Assembly (NCBI GenBank): GCA_017963105.1
Contig: JAGCTY010000070.1
Location: forward strand, 1-36,979
Reading direction: 5' to 3'
DNA length: 36,979 bases
Origin: Lentisphaeria bacterium
GTDB taxonomy: Bacteria > Verrucomicrobiota > Lentisphaeria > Victivallales > UBA1829
Of this stretch, positions 24,467 to 32,305 are shown in pieces (position 1 is the stretch's first letter; each line of letters begins with the position of its first letter). Under the pieces are notes generated by a model. That model was not told the origin of the DNA and searched no databases. It saw nothing but the letters and a program-made list of their open reading frames with translations. Position numbers and translations under genes: made by a program.

Positions 24467-25068
24467 GCCTGTTCGGTATGGGCGGAACGCCGTCCGCGGT
24501 TTTTGTAGAGCAGGAACAGAGCGCCCGCGGCAAGCGCCACGATCAGCGTCACGGCGGGAGCCGGCAGCGGTTCGCCGATGACATAGATTTCGATCATACC
24601 GTTAAACGGATCTTCCGAGAAATCAAGCTTGTAGAAGCTGTCGGCGTTGTATCCGCCGTAATAACCCGGATCGCTCTCGATCTTGAACGGGGAATAAGGA
24701 TGGAACACGTTGTCCCCGCCGTTGTAGCCGAACTGGATCGTATCATCCTTATTGAATTCGCCGAGGCTGATCGAGGTGACTTTCGCTTCCCCGACCGTCG
24801 CGACCTGCGCCTCGCTTACCGCCTGGGCCAGAGACACGAACGTTCCGTTCTTCTTGTAGCCGAACGTCTTCTCCCCGGATGAAACGCTGGCAAGCTTCGC
24901 ACTCAAATCCACGTCGGTCGAAGTTGCGACGAGAAGGGACAGATTCTTCGACACGTTGGACGAAAACTTGCCGTCATTCAACGTAACGGTGGATTCCTGT
25001 GCGGTCGCGACAAAACCGAAGATGCTCAGCACACATGCGAGAGCAGCCGTAAGAAGTGTTTTTTTCAT
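24463..25068 (-). CDS. Exported protein with PEP-CTERM-like sorting tail
   Basis: A 201-residue protein with a clear Sec signal peptide (MKKTLLTAALACVLSIFGFVATA, cut probably after residue 23). The middle is a beta-rich, Gly/Asn/Tyr-containing domain with no recognised family. The end has the three parts of an exosortase sorting signal: a Pro-rich motif PLPAPA at 167-172, a hydrophobic helix (VTLIVALAAGALFLLY) and basic residues (KNRGRR). The usual PEP is replaced by PAP, so it is a variant. PEP-CTERM proteins are anchored or released at the cell surface, often with exopolysaccharide. No exosortase gene is in the window. A perfect AGGAGG ribosome site precedes the start. Confidence 0.75.
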   Translation of the reverse strand: MKKTLLTAALACVLSIFGFVATAQESTVTLNDGKFSSNVSKNLSLLVATSTDVDLSAKLASVSSGEKTFGYKKNGTFVSLAQAVSEAQVATVGEAKVTSISLGEFNKDDTIQFGYNGGDNVFHPYSPFKIESDPGYYGGYNADSFYKLDFSEDPFNGMIEIYVIGEPLPAPAVTLIVALAAGALFLLYKNRGRRSAHTEQA

Positions 25069-25102
25069 TGATTCTCCTCCTGAGTAGGTTGACCGGGCCG
25101 GC

Positions 25103-25118
25103 CGGAATCATGATTCCG
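25103..25118. promoter_or_regulatory. Perfect 16-bp palindrome upstream of the PEP-CTERM-like gene
   Basis: CGGAATCATGATTCCG, followed on the minus strand by GGCCGG, lies 35 bases before the start codon and downstream of a candidate promoter. It may be an operator for a dimeric regulator or a leader hairpin. The whole gap 25069-25317 holds no gene. Confidence 0.45.
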
Positions 25119-25179
25119 TCTTTCCGGAACAGACATGAATGCCTGCGTGATGAACTGTTTCAAAAAAGCTTCCATCTAT

Positions 25180-25207
25180 AATGTAATACTTTTTTCCTGA
25201 CTTTCAA
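25180..25207 (-). promoter_or_regulatory. Candidate promoter for the PEP-CTERM-like and TPR genes
   Basis: Minus strand TTGAAA, 16-base spacer, TACATT (four of six matches at -10). The leader would be about 105 bases and would include the palindrome at 25103-25118. Confidence 0.35.
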
Positions 25208-25317
25208 GCCGTTGTTTCAGTTTTTTCATAAAAAACATTATTTCTTAAAGGATGCTCCGGTTTGGACGGCCCCATCGCGCCTTCCTCCGTACGCGGTTCC
25301 GGTTCGCTCCGGGGGAA

Positions 25318-26235
25318 TCACTCGCAGAAGAACTCAAAACGGAGAAAAACCGGGCCGTCGTCGGTCGGGGATTCCCCGCTCATCAGGAAAAGCTCGAACA
25401 GACCGTCCGTTTTCGTCACGCTCATATCGAACATGCCGGCGGACTCCAGGCGGATGGTGGTGAAAAGCGAAGATCCGCGGCTTTCCGTATCGACCGAAAC
25501 GCCCGGCACGTCCAGCGCGGTCAGGTCGCGGCGGATCAGTTCCAGCATCCGCATTGCGTCGGACGCCGCATCGCCGCGCAGCGGGATCCGCCGCATCGCG
25601 CCGTCGTCCGTCCCGCCGAAGAACGGAACGGGGATGCGCTCGTCCTCGGGAATGCCTCCGAATTCGGCGGGGATCAGCGCGGGATCGATATCGATCGCGT
25701 ACTTCCGTTCCGAGGGCGAATTGGACACGACCCGCGCCCGGACGAAGTCGCCGGCGCCGGGTTCCGCATCGAGTGCACCCGCGGGATGCGCGGAGGGAAG
25801 CGACGCGGGAGCGGAAGTCCATGCCGGTTCGGCCGAGGCGGTGGAAAGGCGTCCGGGGTTCGCCCGGTTCACATGCATCTGGTCCGTCAGCAGATATACG
25901 AAAAAAATCCCCAGGAGGAACAGCGCGGCGACGCGGAGGAACCACGCGGTGCGGGAATCGGAGAAAGCGGGTTTCAGCGCGAGGTGCGACACGGTTCCGG
26001 CGGATTCCGCGCGGACGTAGGCCGCGATCCGGGCGTTCATCCCGGGATCCGGTTCGGACGCGACGGCGCGCGACAGGACCCCGCGGATCGTTTCGTAGTC
26101 CGCCAGCCGACGGACGCACTCCGGGCACGTGCCGAGATGGGCGCGCACGGTCTCGTCCGGCTCGAGTTCGCCGTCGAAGGCCGCCGACACCGTTTCCAAG
26201 TCCGGGCAGCCGGGGGAAGTCGCCTGGTCGTTCAT
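25318..26235 (-). CDS. Anti-sigma factor with zf-HC2 domain
   Basis: A 305-residue protein from the ATG at 26235, with GAGG nine bases upstream. The N-terminus has the zinc-binding anti-sigma (zf-HC2) pattern with His33, Cys37 and Cys40 (HLGTCPEC) and an acidic stretch before it (FDGELEPDE). One membrane segment lies at about 98-116. A periplasmic domain of about 190 residues follows, with IDIDPALIPAEFGG and LFTTIRLESAGMFDMSV, which I do not recognise. It should hold the ECF sigma factor at the membrane and release it on an envelope signal. It lies 37 bases after the sigma gene on the same strand. Confidence 0.85.
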   Translation of the reverse strand: MNDQATSPGCPDLETVSAAFDGELEPDETVRAHLGTCPECVRRLADYETIRGVLSRAVASEPDPGMNARIAAYVRAESAGTVSHLALKPAFSDSRTAWFLRVAALFLLGIFFVYLLTDQMHVNRANPGRLSTASAEPAWTSAPASLPSAHPAGALDAEPGAGDFVRARVVSNSPSERKYAIDIDPALIPAEFGGIPEDERIPVPFFGGTDDGAMRRIPLRGDAASDAMRMLELIRRDLTALDVPGVSVDTESRGSSLFTTIRLESAGMFDMSVTKTDGLFELFLMSGESPTDDGPVFLRFEFFCE

Positions 26236-26272
26236 TGTTATCGCCTCAGAATGGGGGTTGCGTTTGTTGAAG

Positions 26273-26899
26273 CTATTGTACGCCGCCCCCGGAAGGGAGG
26301 ATTCCGGCGGCGGCAAGGTAGTCGCGGAGCATTTCGCGGCCGCGGGACAGCCGGGACTTCACGGTTCCGACCTTGCAGTCCAGTTTCTGCGCGATCAGCT
26401 CGTACGGCATGTCGTTCACGTGCCGCAGCAGCATGGTCTCGCGGAGGTTGTCCGGCAGGCTGTTCAATGCTTTCATGATGTTCGTTCCGATTTCGTTCTG
26501 TTCCAGGACCAGGTCCGGTTCCATCCGGCGGTCCGGCACGTCCTGTTCGTTTTCCGCCCCGGAGTCGCCGTCGGGGCCGTCGCCTGCGGTCAGGCTTACG
26601 TTCAGGCCGCTTCCGCGCCGGTGGTTCCAATGGTACTTGTTCCGGGCCAGGTTCAGGGCGATGCGGTGGAGCCAGGTCTCGAGGCTCGATTCGCCGCGGA
26701 AGGTCCGCAGGGCGCGGTACGCCCGCAGGAACGTGTCCTGCACGACCTCTTCGGCGTCCTGGCGGGACCCGAGCAGCGCGTAGGCCACCTTGTACAGCTT
26801 CGCGGAGTACATCCCGATCAGGCCGTCGAAAGCGGCGTCGTCGCCGCTCAGGAACGCCTTCAGGATGGCCTCTTCGCGAGTCTTCTGTTCCTGTTCCAT
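26273..26899 (-). CDS. ECF-type sigma factor (RpoE-like)
   Basis: A 208-residue sigma-70 family protein of the extracytoplasmic-function group. Region 2 spans about residues 20-90: FDGLIGMYSAKLYKVAYALLG, DAEEVVQDTFLRAYRAL and WLHRIALNLARNKY. Region 4 spans about 140-200: ALNSLPDNLRETMLLRHVNDMPYELIAQKL and KVGTVKSRLSRGRE. Regions 1 and 3 are missing, as is normal for the group. An AAGGA lies eight bases before the ATG. A GGAAC/GTCTG pair upstream suggests that it drives its own gene. The regulon is unknown; the PEP-CTERM-like gene downstream of the anti-sigma gene is a possible target but has a sigma70-like promoter. Confidence 0.92.
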   Translation of the reverse strand: MEQEQKTREEAILKAFLSGDDAAFDGLIGMYSAKLYKVAYALLGSRQDAEEVVQDTFLRAYRALRTFRGESSLETWLHRIALNLARNKYHWNHRRGSGLNVSLTAGDGPDGDSGAENEQDVPDRRMEPDLVLEQNEIGTNIMKALNSLPDNLRETMLLRHVNDMPYELIAQKLDCKVGTVKSRLSRGREMLRDYLAAAGILPSGGGVQ

Positions 26900-26917
26900 C
26901 GCTGTCCTTACCTTCTA

Positions 26918-26944
26918 CAGACAAACCTTTTCCGGTTTTGTTCC
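26918..26944 (-). promoter_or_regulatory. Candidate ECF promoter upstream of its own sigma gene
   Basis: Minus strand GGAAC, 17 bases, GTCTG, close to the RpoE-type arrangement (GGAAC at -35 and a GTC at -10). It ends 18 bases before the sigma ATG. This fits autoregulation but rests on a single site. Confidence 0.4.
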
Positions 26945-26996
26945 GCGCATTCTGCGTTTTTTTCGTATTTTCCGGCGGAAAAACAGCCGTCCGGGC

Positions 26997-27605
26997 CTAT
27001 CTCCGCTTCATCTCCCGCCGGTATTTCCGGATTTTCTCCAGGATATCGTCGCGCATGGTGAACGCGTCCTTCAGGAAATAGTCGCGGATGTCCTCCGGGA
27101 ACTTCTCGTATTCGCCGATCAGTTCGTTGAGGTCGGCGAGGAACCGCTTCGTGAGCGCGATCCGGAACGTGACGAGTTCGCCGTCCTCCAGCCTGAGCAC
27201 GTCCATCGAACGCGCCATCAGCTTTCCGAGCAGCGTCAGCGCCCGCATCATGGCGCGCGCGGCGGCCTGATCCTTCTCCACGGCGAAATACTCGGTCAGG
27301 TCGATCGCCATCTTGGACGCCGCCGTGTACACGTCGCTGCCGTCCCGGTGCTGTGCGAAATCCTCCTCCGGCACATCGTCGTCGTAATCGTCGTCGTAGC
27401 CGTCGTCGGGCGGTGCATCGAAATCGTCGTCCCAGGTCGACCCGCGCCTGCGGATGCGCTTCGAGATGACCTTGTCCTCGTCCGGGAGGTCGATGTACCG
27501 CGGGAGCTCGGCCAGATAGTCGTGGACCCGGTCGTCGTCCTTGCGGATCTCACGCTCCCACTCGAACTCGTCGCGGTATTCGCCGTCGTTGAAGGGGTCG
27601 GTCAT
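26997..27605 (-). CDS. Unknown protein with Asp-rich linker in the nadD-rsfS operon
   Basis: A 202-residue protein from the ATG at 27605, which overlaps the rsfS stop (ATGA). Residues about 1-50 are charged. Residues about 57-80 are almost only Asp, Tyr and Pro (DDDFDAPPDDGYDDDYDDD). The C-terminal 110 residues are helical: TAASKMAIDLTEYFAV, AARAMMRALTLLGKLMARSMD and RFLADLNELIGEYEKF, ending in KIRKYRREMKRR. I do not recognise a family. The acidic linker and basic tail might bind a basic partner such as a ribosomal protein or RNA, given rsfS upstream. The 15-20 codons of the linker are repeat-like (GTCGTC on the plus strand) and may vary in length. Confidence 0.75.
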   Translation of the reverse strand: MTDPFNDGEYRDEFEWEREIRKDDDRVHDYLAELPRYIDLPDEDKVISKRIRRRGSTWDDDFDAPPDDGYDDDYDDDVPEEDFAQHRDGSDVYTAASKMAIDLTEYFAVEKDQAAARAMMRALTLLGKLMARSMDVLRLEDGELVTFRIALTKRFLADLNELIGEYEKFPEDIRDYFLKDAFTMRDDILEKIRKYRREMKRR

Positions 27606-28072
27606 TCGTTCTCCCCGGAGCCGATTCCCTTTTCGGCCTGTTTCCGGCGGGCGGCCGCCATCTTTTCGTGTTCCGCGTCCAGTTTCGCCATGGCGTCGTA
27701 GCTCGGCACGTCGCCCCAGAGCTGTTCCAGCTGGTAGCGGTCGCGCGTCTCGTTCGTCATGATGTGGATCAGCAGGAATCCGAAATCCACGATGATCCAC
27801 TGACTCTGCGGAGTGCCGTCGAGCGTGATCGGGTGGATGCCGTACTCCTCGCGCACGGCCCGCTGGATGCGTTCCGCGATGGCGCCGATATGCGGTTCGG
27901 AGAGTCCCGTGCAGATCAGGTAGTAGTCGCCGATCGCGCCGTCCTGTTTGGTCATATCGAGCCGGAGAATGTGTTCGGCCTTATGGTCGTAGGCGACCTT
28001 TTCGCACAGTTCGATCACGTCCAGCACTTTGAAATTCATTCTCGGTTTTTTGGTTTCCTGTTCGTCGTTCAT
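27602..28072 (-). CDS. rsfS: Ribosomal silencing factor RsfS
   Basis: A 156-residue RsfS/Iojap/DUF143 family protein. Members bind ribosomal protein L14 (uL14) and block joining of the two subunits when nutrients are low. Family features are YDHKAEHILRLDM, DYYLICTGLSEPHIGAIAERI, TLDGTPQSQWIIVDFG and FLLIHIMTNETRDRYQLEQLWGD; the last matches the conserved end of the domain. A helical, charged tail of about 35 residues follows. The ATG at 28072 overlaps the nadD stop (ATGA). nadD-rsfS is a widely conserved pair. A longer frame upstream lies inside nadD and was rejected. Confidence 0.93.
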   Translation of the reverse strand: MNDEQETKKPRMNFKVLDVIELCEKVAYDHKAEHILRLDMTKQDGAIGDYYLICTGLSEPHIGAIAERIQRAVREEYGIHPITLDGTPQSQWIIVDFGFLLIHIMTNETRDRYQLEQLWGDVPSYDAMAKLDAEHEKMAAARRKQAEKGIGSGENE

Positions 28073-28716
28073 GTTGTGGTATCTCCGTTTCTCTGGGAAT
28101 ACAGTTTGTGTTCTTTGATGTAGTTCAGCACGGGTTCCGGCAGCAGGTCCCGGCAGGCGTCCGCACCCTGTTCGGACAGGCGCGTCCGTACTTCGGTCGA
28201 GCTCAGATCGAATTCCGGCGCATCGGTCAGGACGCTGTCGCGGAGCTTTTCGAACAGCTCCGGCGGCCAAACGGAACGCAGCTGGTCAAAATCCGCCTCC
28301 GCGCCCGGCCTCGGATACGCCAGGAACCGGTTTTCGCGCACGAGCCGTTCCGATTCGTACCACTGATGCAGCTGGTTCAGCGAATCCGACCCGATCACCC
28401 ACACGAAATGCTCCGCCGGGTACCGCTGTTTCAGGATGCCCAGCGTATCGACCGTGTAAGATAGGCCGGACCGTTCCGCCTCCAGCTCGCTCACGCTCAT
28501 ACCCGGGTGCCCCGCGATGGCCGCGCGGAGCATCGCCGCGCGGTCCGCGAACGGAGCCGGTTCGTTTCCGGGCTTGTGGGGCGGATGCGGGGCGGGCAGG
28601 AAGACGACGCGGTTTACGCGGCCGGTCTTCAGCAGATACTCCGCGAGCCCGGTATGCCCGGTATGGACGGGGTCGAATGTGCCGCCGAAGACGGCTGTCA
28701 GGTTTTCTTCAGGCAT
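28069..28716 (-). CDS. nadD: Nicotinate-nucleotide adenylyltransferase
   Basis: A 215-residue enzyme that joins nicotinate mononucleotide and ATP to form deamido-NAD in NAD synthesis. The nucleotide-binding motif GGTFDPVHTGH is at residues 11-21, and the second motif SSTEVRTRL lies near the C-terminus; VFLPAPHPPHKP and WVIGSDSLNQLHQWYE are also typical. The ATG at 28716 places the first motif ten residues in, as is usual. An ATG at 28767 would add a basic 17-residue stretch and is less likely. Neither start has a clear Shine-Dalgarno site. It is the first gene of an operon with rsfS and an Asp-rich unknown gene. Confidence 0.93.
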   Translation of the reverse strand: MPEENLTAVFGGTFDPVHTGHTGLAEYLLKTGRVNRVVFLPAPHPPHKPGNEPAPFADRAAMLRAAIAGHPGMSVSELEAERSGLSYTVDTLGILKQRYPAEHFVWVIGSDSLNQLHQWYESERLVRENRFLAYPRPGAEADFDQLRSVWPPELFEKLRDSVLTDAPEFDLSSTEVRTRLSEQGADACRDLLPEPVLNYIKEHKLYSQRNGDTTT

Positions 28717-28761
28717 TCGGGTCTTTTTGGGGTTCTTTTTGCGGAAATATCGTCCGCGCGC

Positions 28762-28790
28762 TTGCATTCGGGCAAACCCGCGCGTATTTT
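28762..28790 (+). promoter_or_regulatory. Candidate promoter for the CCA-adding enzyme gene
   Basis: TTGCAT, 17-base spacer, TATTTT, about 60 bases before the ATG at 28851. It overlaps the divergent nadD leader. Confidence 0.4.
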
Positions 28791-28804
28791 AAATGCACCC
28801 TTTA

Positions 28805-28832
28805 AACATAGCAGAATCTGTTAAAAAGACAA
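28805..28832 (-). promoter_or_regulatory. Candidate promoter for the nadD operon
   Basis: Minus strand TTGTCT, 16-base spacer, TATGTT. Transcription would start near 28798, about 80 bases before the chosen nadD start. Confidence 0.45.
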
Positions 28833-28850
28833 GCCGCAATCCGTTTTTTC

Positions 28851-30206
28851 ATGAAAATCTCTTCTTTTTCCGGAGACATCCCCCGGACCCCGCTCTTCGC
28901 CGCCGCCGAAAAAGCCGCCGCCGTGCTCCGCGCCGCCGGACACAAGGCGTATTTCGTGGGCGGAGCCGTCCGCGACCTCCTGCTCGGACGCACCCCCGAC
29001 GACGTCGACGTGACCACGTCCGCCCGACCGGAACAGATCCAGGCGCTGTTCGAAAAGGCGATCCCCATCGGCGCCGCGTTCGGTATCATCACGGTCGTCG
29101 TCGACGATATCCCCATCGAGGTCGCGACGTTCCGGGCGGAACGCGGATACAGCGACGGACGCCGCCCCGACCATGTGGTCTACACGGACGACGAGGTTCT
29201 GGACGTGACCCGGCGCGACTTCACGGTCAACGGCCTGCTCTTCGACCCGGCGGAACGCACCGTGGTCGACTGCGTGGGCGGGCTAGACGATCTCCGCGCG
29301 GGCATCCTCCGCACCATCGGCGATCCCGTGGTCCGCTTCGGAGAAGACCATCTGCGCATCCTCCGCCTCGTCCGGTTCGCCGCCAAGCTCGGATTCGAGG
29401 TCGATCCCGCGTCGAAGCAGGCGGCCGCCGCATCGGCGGAAAAGCTCCGTCTGATCGCAGCCGAACGCATCCGCGCCGAACTCGAAAAGATCCTGACCGG
29501 GCCGCGTCCCGCCGAAGGCTTCGAGATGCTCGCCGAACTCGGCATCCTGAGGGTCGTCCTGCCGGAAGTCGACGCCATGCGCGGCGTGGAGCAGCCGAAA
29601 CAGTTCCACCCGGAAGGCGACGTCTTCGTCCATACCATGCTCCTGCTCCGCCATGCAGCCTGGCGCACCCCCGACCTCATGTGGGCCGCCCTGCTCCACG
29701 ACATAGGAAAGCCCGCAACGCAGACGTTCAAGGACGGCGTGCCGCATTTCTACGGGCACGAAGCACTCGGCGCGGACATGGCCGCCGGGATTCTCGCACG
29801 ACTGCGCCTGCCGTCCGCCTCGGTCGACGCCGTCACCGCCGCCATCCGCAACCACATGCGGTTCGCGTCCGTCCACCTCATGAAGAAAGCAAAGTGGATG
29901 CGGATCATCGCCGATCCGAATTTCCCGCTCGAACTCGAGCTCCACCGCCTCGACTGCATCGCGTGCCACGGTCTGCTCGACAACTATATCCTCATGCTCG
30001 ACCGTATGGCCGAATACGCGAAACTCCCCGCGCCCCGGAAACCGTTCCTGAACGGCAACGACATCATCGCGCTCGGCGTGAAGCCAGGCGCCGTCTTCAG
30101 CCGCATCCTCAGCGAGGCTGAAGACCTCCGGCTCGAAGGAGAGCTCAAGTCGCGCGAGCAGTCCCTCGAATGGCTCCGCGCCCGGGTCGATCACCTCGAC
30201 ATCTGA
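28851..30206 (+). CDS. cca: CCA tRNA nucleotidyltransferase with HD domain
   Basis: A 451-residue polymerase-beta-type enzyme that adds or repairs CCA at tRNA 3' ends. The active-site motif runs from GGAVRDLLLGRTPDDVDVTT (GG at 37-38, RD at 41-42, Asp51 and Asp53 as metal ligands). ERGYSDGRRPDHVVYTDD and TRRDFTVNGLLFDP follow, then the RNA-binding part with GEDHLRILRLVRFAAKLGF. An HD domain in the second half has HPEGDVFVHTMLLL and ALLHDIGKPAT, as in many bacterial CCA or A-adding enzymes. Whether it adds the full CCA or only some bases cannot be told; the one tRNA seen here already encodes CCA. No Shine-Dalgarno sequence is visible. Confidence 0.92.
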   Translation: MKISSFSGDIPRTPLFAAAEKAAAVLRAAGHKAYFVGGAVRDLLLGRTPDDVDVTTSARPEQIQALFEKAIPIGAAFGIITVVVDDIPIEVATFRAERGYSDGRRPDHVVYTDDEVLDVTRRDFTVNGLLFDPAERTVVDCVGGLDDLRAGILRTIGDPVVRFGEDHLRILRLVRFAAKLGFEVDPASKQAAAASAEKLRLIAAERIRAELEKILTGPRPAEGFEMLAELGILRVVLPEVDAMRGVEQPKQFHPEGDVFVHTMLLLRHAAWRTPDLMWAALLHDIGKPATQTFKDGVPHFYGHEALGADMAAGILARLRLPSASVDAVTAAIRNHMRFASVHLMKKAKWMRIIADPNFPLELELHRLDCIACHGLLDNYILMLDRMAEYAKLPAPRKPFLNGNDIIALGVKPGAVFSRILSEAEDLRLEGELKSREQSLEWLRARVDHLDI

Positions 30207-30230
30207 CGCTGCCCTCCATCCACAAAAAAT

Positions 30231-30258
30231 CCCATTCGGGCCGCTTCAGCCCGGAGGG
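30231..30258. terminator. Weak hairpin between convergent cca and lyase genes
   Basis: CGGGC/GCCCG with a seven-base loop, plus outer CCC/GGG pairs across small bulges, sits between the two gene ends. No T tract follows on either strand, so it may only be a 3' stability structure. Confidence 0.25.
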
Positions 30259-30291
30259 GATCGTTGTGTTCAGATTATGCGTGTTCGCGCC

Positions 30292-32283
30292 TCAGCGCAC
30301 GTACACCCGGAGGACTGTCCCGCGGAACAGCACCCCGCGGTCGGGCTTCGCCGCCTTGAAGATGAGGTCGGGGCCGAAGTAGAATCCGGGCTGCGTCGGC
30401 TGGTTGTACGCCACGTTCTCCGTGGCGAGGCTGATGCGGTACACGGGGTCCTCCAGGAACGTATGGAACCGGTACGCGGTCGGGATGGTGGAGACGTACA
30501 GACGGAGGCTGCGGTTGTCGTCGGTGCGCATGAGCACCTCCTCGCGCCAGTCGCCGAAGAGGTCGCCCTGAATGCACGGCGTGGACTTCGTGCCGTTGTT
30601 GGACGAACATCCCTCGAAGCGCATCAGCGGCGCGCACGTCCCCTGCGCGGCGTTGTACTTGGTGATCGTGTTGCCGTCGAGGAGTTCGCGGCACAGGTCG
30701 TCATCCCACCACACCGCCATGTTGATGGAGAGCCCGCGCGGGTTGCCGCCCAGCGCCTCGCCCTTCACGGTCTGCGGCGGGATGGAGGACGCCCACATCT
30801 CGACGCCGGGGCTGGTCGGGTCGATGTCGGCGGCCATGCAGCGCCCGACGTCGGTGTTGTGCCGGACCTGGTGCAGGATCTTCCCGGTGGCGGCATCGCG
30901 GAACGTCGCGCCGTCGCGCTTGTTCTCATGGCAGCACCACACCTGAAGCCCGGGCATATCCCAGGCGAATTGCGTCAGGTGCATGGCGTCGCCGTGCCCG
31001 AGCCCAGTCGTGTACAGCCCCTTGCCGTTGTCGTCGATCGTGCAGGAACCGTAGACGATCTCGTCCCTGCCGTCGCCGTCCACGTCGCCCACGCGCAGAT
31101 TGTGGTTGCCCTGCCCCGCGTAACCCCGGTTCTCCGGCTCGTTGGAGTCGAATACCCAGCGTTTCGTCAGGTGCTGCCCGTCCCAGTCGTACGCCGCCAG
31201 ATACGCCCGCGTGTAGTACCCGCGGCACATGATCACGCTCGGATGTTCGCCGTCCAGGTACCCGACCGCCGCCAGGAACCGGTCGCAGCGGTTGCCGTAA
31301 TTGTCGCCCCAGTCGCGCACGTTGCCGCGCGGCACGTCGTAGGGGACGGTCTCGAGCGCGGCCCCGGTCTTGCCGGAAAACACGGTCAGATATTCCGGTC
31401 CGGTCAGGATGCGGCCCTGCGGGGTGCGGTAGTCCGCCTCCGCGTCGCCGATGACCTTGCCCGTGCCGTCGACCGTGCCGTCGGCGGTCTTGCAGACGAC
31501 CTCCGCGATGCCGTCGCAGTCGAGGTCGTAGACCATGAACTGCGTATAATGCGCCCCGGCACGGATGTTTTTTCCAAGGTCGATGCGCCACATCTTTTCC
31601 GCGCGGCCGAGCTTGTAGCAGTCCAGATACACGTTTCCTGTGTAGCCGTCGTGCGCGTTGTCGTGCGCATTCGAGGGATCCCACTTCAGGATGATCTCGA
31701 ACTCGCCGTCGCCGTCCACGTCGCCAACCGACGCGTCGTTCGGCGAATACGTGTACGCCTCGCCGTTCGGCGCTTTCCCGTCCGCGGGCTTGTCCAGCGG
31801 GATGTTCACATACCCGACCGGGGCGTTTTCCGGCAGGGTATAAGACGCGGACGTTTCTTCAATATCCCTACTTGAAGGACCGCTTCCCGCATAAGCGCCT
31901 CTACGATAGGTTTTTTGGCTGCTGGATGACGAGCGAACAGGCATGTTGACCGGCTTCACCGCATACACGCCGCCGCCTTTGTTCTTGTCAATGAAATACG
32001 TTACATCCGTGATCGGTTCGGAATTGAGCTTCTTCCCGTCCCGGTACACATCGAACGCCACATTCCTCAGGTCCTTCGAGAGATAGCGCCACGTCACGAA
32101 CACCTCGTCGGCGTTCTGCCGGATCGCGATCACGCCGCGTCCGAGCTTTTCCATTTTGAGCTTGGAGAAATCGTACTTGGTCGGCGGGTTGATGGGCTCC
32201 GGCTCGCGCTGGGCGAAAAGGCTCTGCGCGGGGGACATCATGACTGCGGCGGCCGCGGCGGCAAAAAGGAATCGGTTCAACAT
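30292..32283 (-). CDS. Rhamnogalacturonan lyase, family PL11 (secreted copy)
   Basis: A 663-residue enzyme of the YesW/YesX type that cuts the rhamnose-galacturonate backbone of pectin (RG-I) by beta-elimination. A Sec signal (MLNRFLFAAAAAAVMMSPAQ, cut near SLFA) sends it out of the cytoplasm. Typical features are MEKLGRGVIAI, EVFVTWRYL, GDVDGDGEFEIILKWDPSN, TADGTVDGTGKVIGD, MCRGYYTR, WCCHENKRDG, GDLFGDWREEVLMRT and YNQPTQPGFYFGPDL. The several DGDG motifs are calcium-binding blades of a beta-propeller. Compared with its neighbour it has a Ser/Arg-rich insert near residues 110-140 (SSSSSQKTYRRGAYAG). An AAGGAG lies eight bases before the ATG. The gap to the upstream paralogue is 22 bases. Confidence 0.95.
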   Translation of the reverse strand: MLNRFLFAAAAAAVMMSPAQSLFAQREPEPINPPTKYDFSKLKMEKLGRGVIAIRQNADEVFVTWRYLSKDLRNVAFDVYRDGKKLNSEPITDVTYFIDKNKGGGVYAVKPVNMPVRSSSSSQKTYRRGAYAGSGPSSRDIEETSASYTLPENAPVGYVNIPLDKPADGKAPNGEAYTYSPNDASVGDVDGDGEFEIILKWDPSNAHDNAHDGYTGNVYLDCYKLGRAEKMWRIDLGKNIRAGAHYTQFMVYDLDCDGIAEVVCKTADGTVDGTGKVIGDAEADYRTPQGRILTGPEYLTVFSGKTGAALETVPYDVPRGNVRDWGDNYGNRCDRFLAAVGYLDGEHPSVIMCRGYYTRAYLAAYDWDGQHLTKRWVFDSNEPENRGYAGQGNHNLRVGDVDGDGRDEIVYGSCTIDDNGKGLYTTGLGHGDAMHLTQFAWDMPGLQVWCCHENKRDGATFRDAATGKILHQVRHNTDVGRCMAADIDPTSPGVEMWASSIPPQTVKGEALGGNPRGLSINMAVWWDDDLCRELLDGNTITKYNAAQGTCAPLMRFEGCSSNNGTKSTPCIQGDLFGDWREEVLMRTDDNRSLRLYVSTIPTAYRFHTFLEDPVYRISLATENVAYNQPTQPGFYFGPDLIFKAAKPDRGVLFRGTVLRVYVR

Positions 32284-32305
32284 AAATCTGTCTCCTTCGG
32301 GTGGT

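Noticed and set aside
25177..25182. TATAAT on the plus strand as a promoter
   Set aside because: No -35 box at a proper distance and no plus-strand gene follows.
27357..27437. GTCGTC run as a non-coding repeat or CRISPR-like array
   Set aside because: It is the in-frame coding sequence of the Asp-rich linker, without spacer structure.
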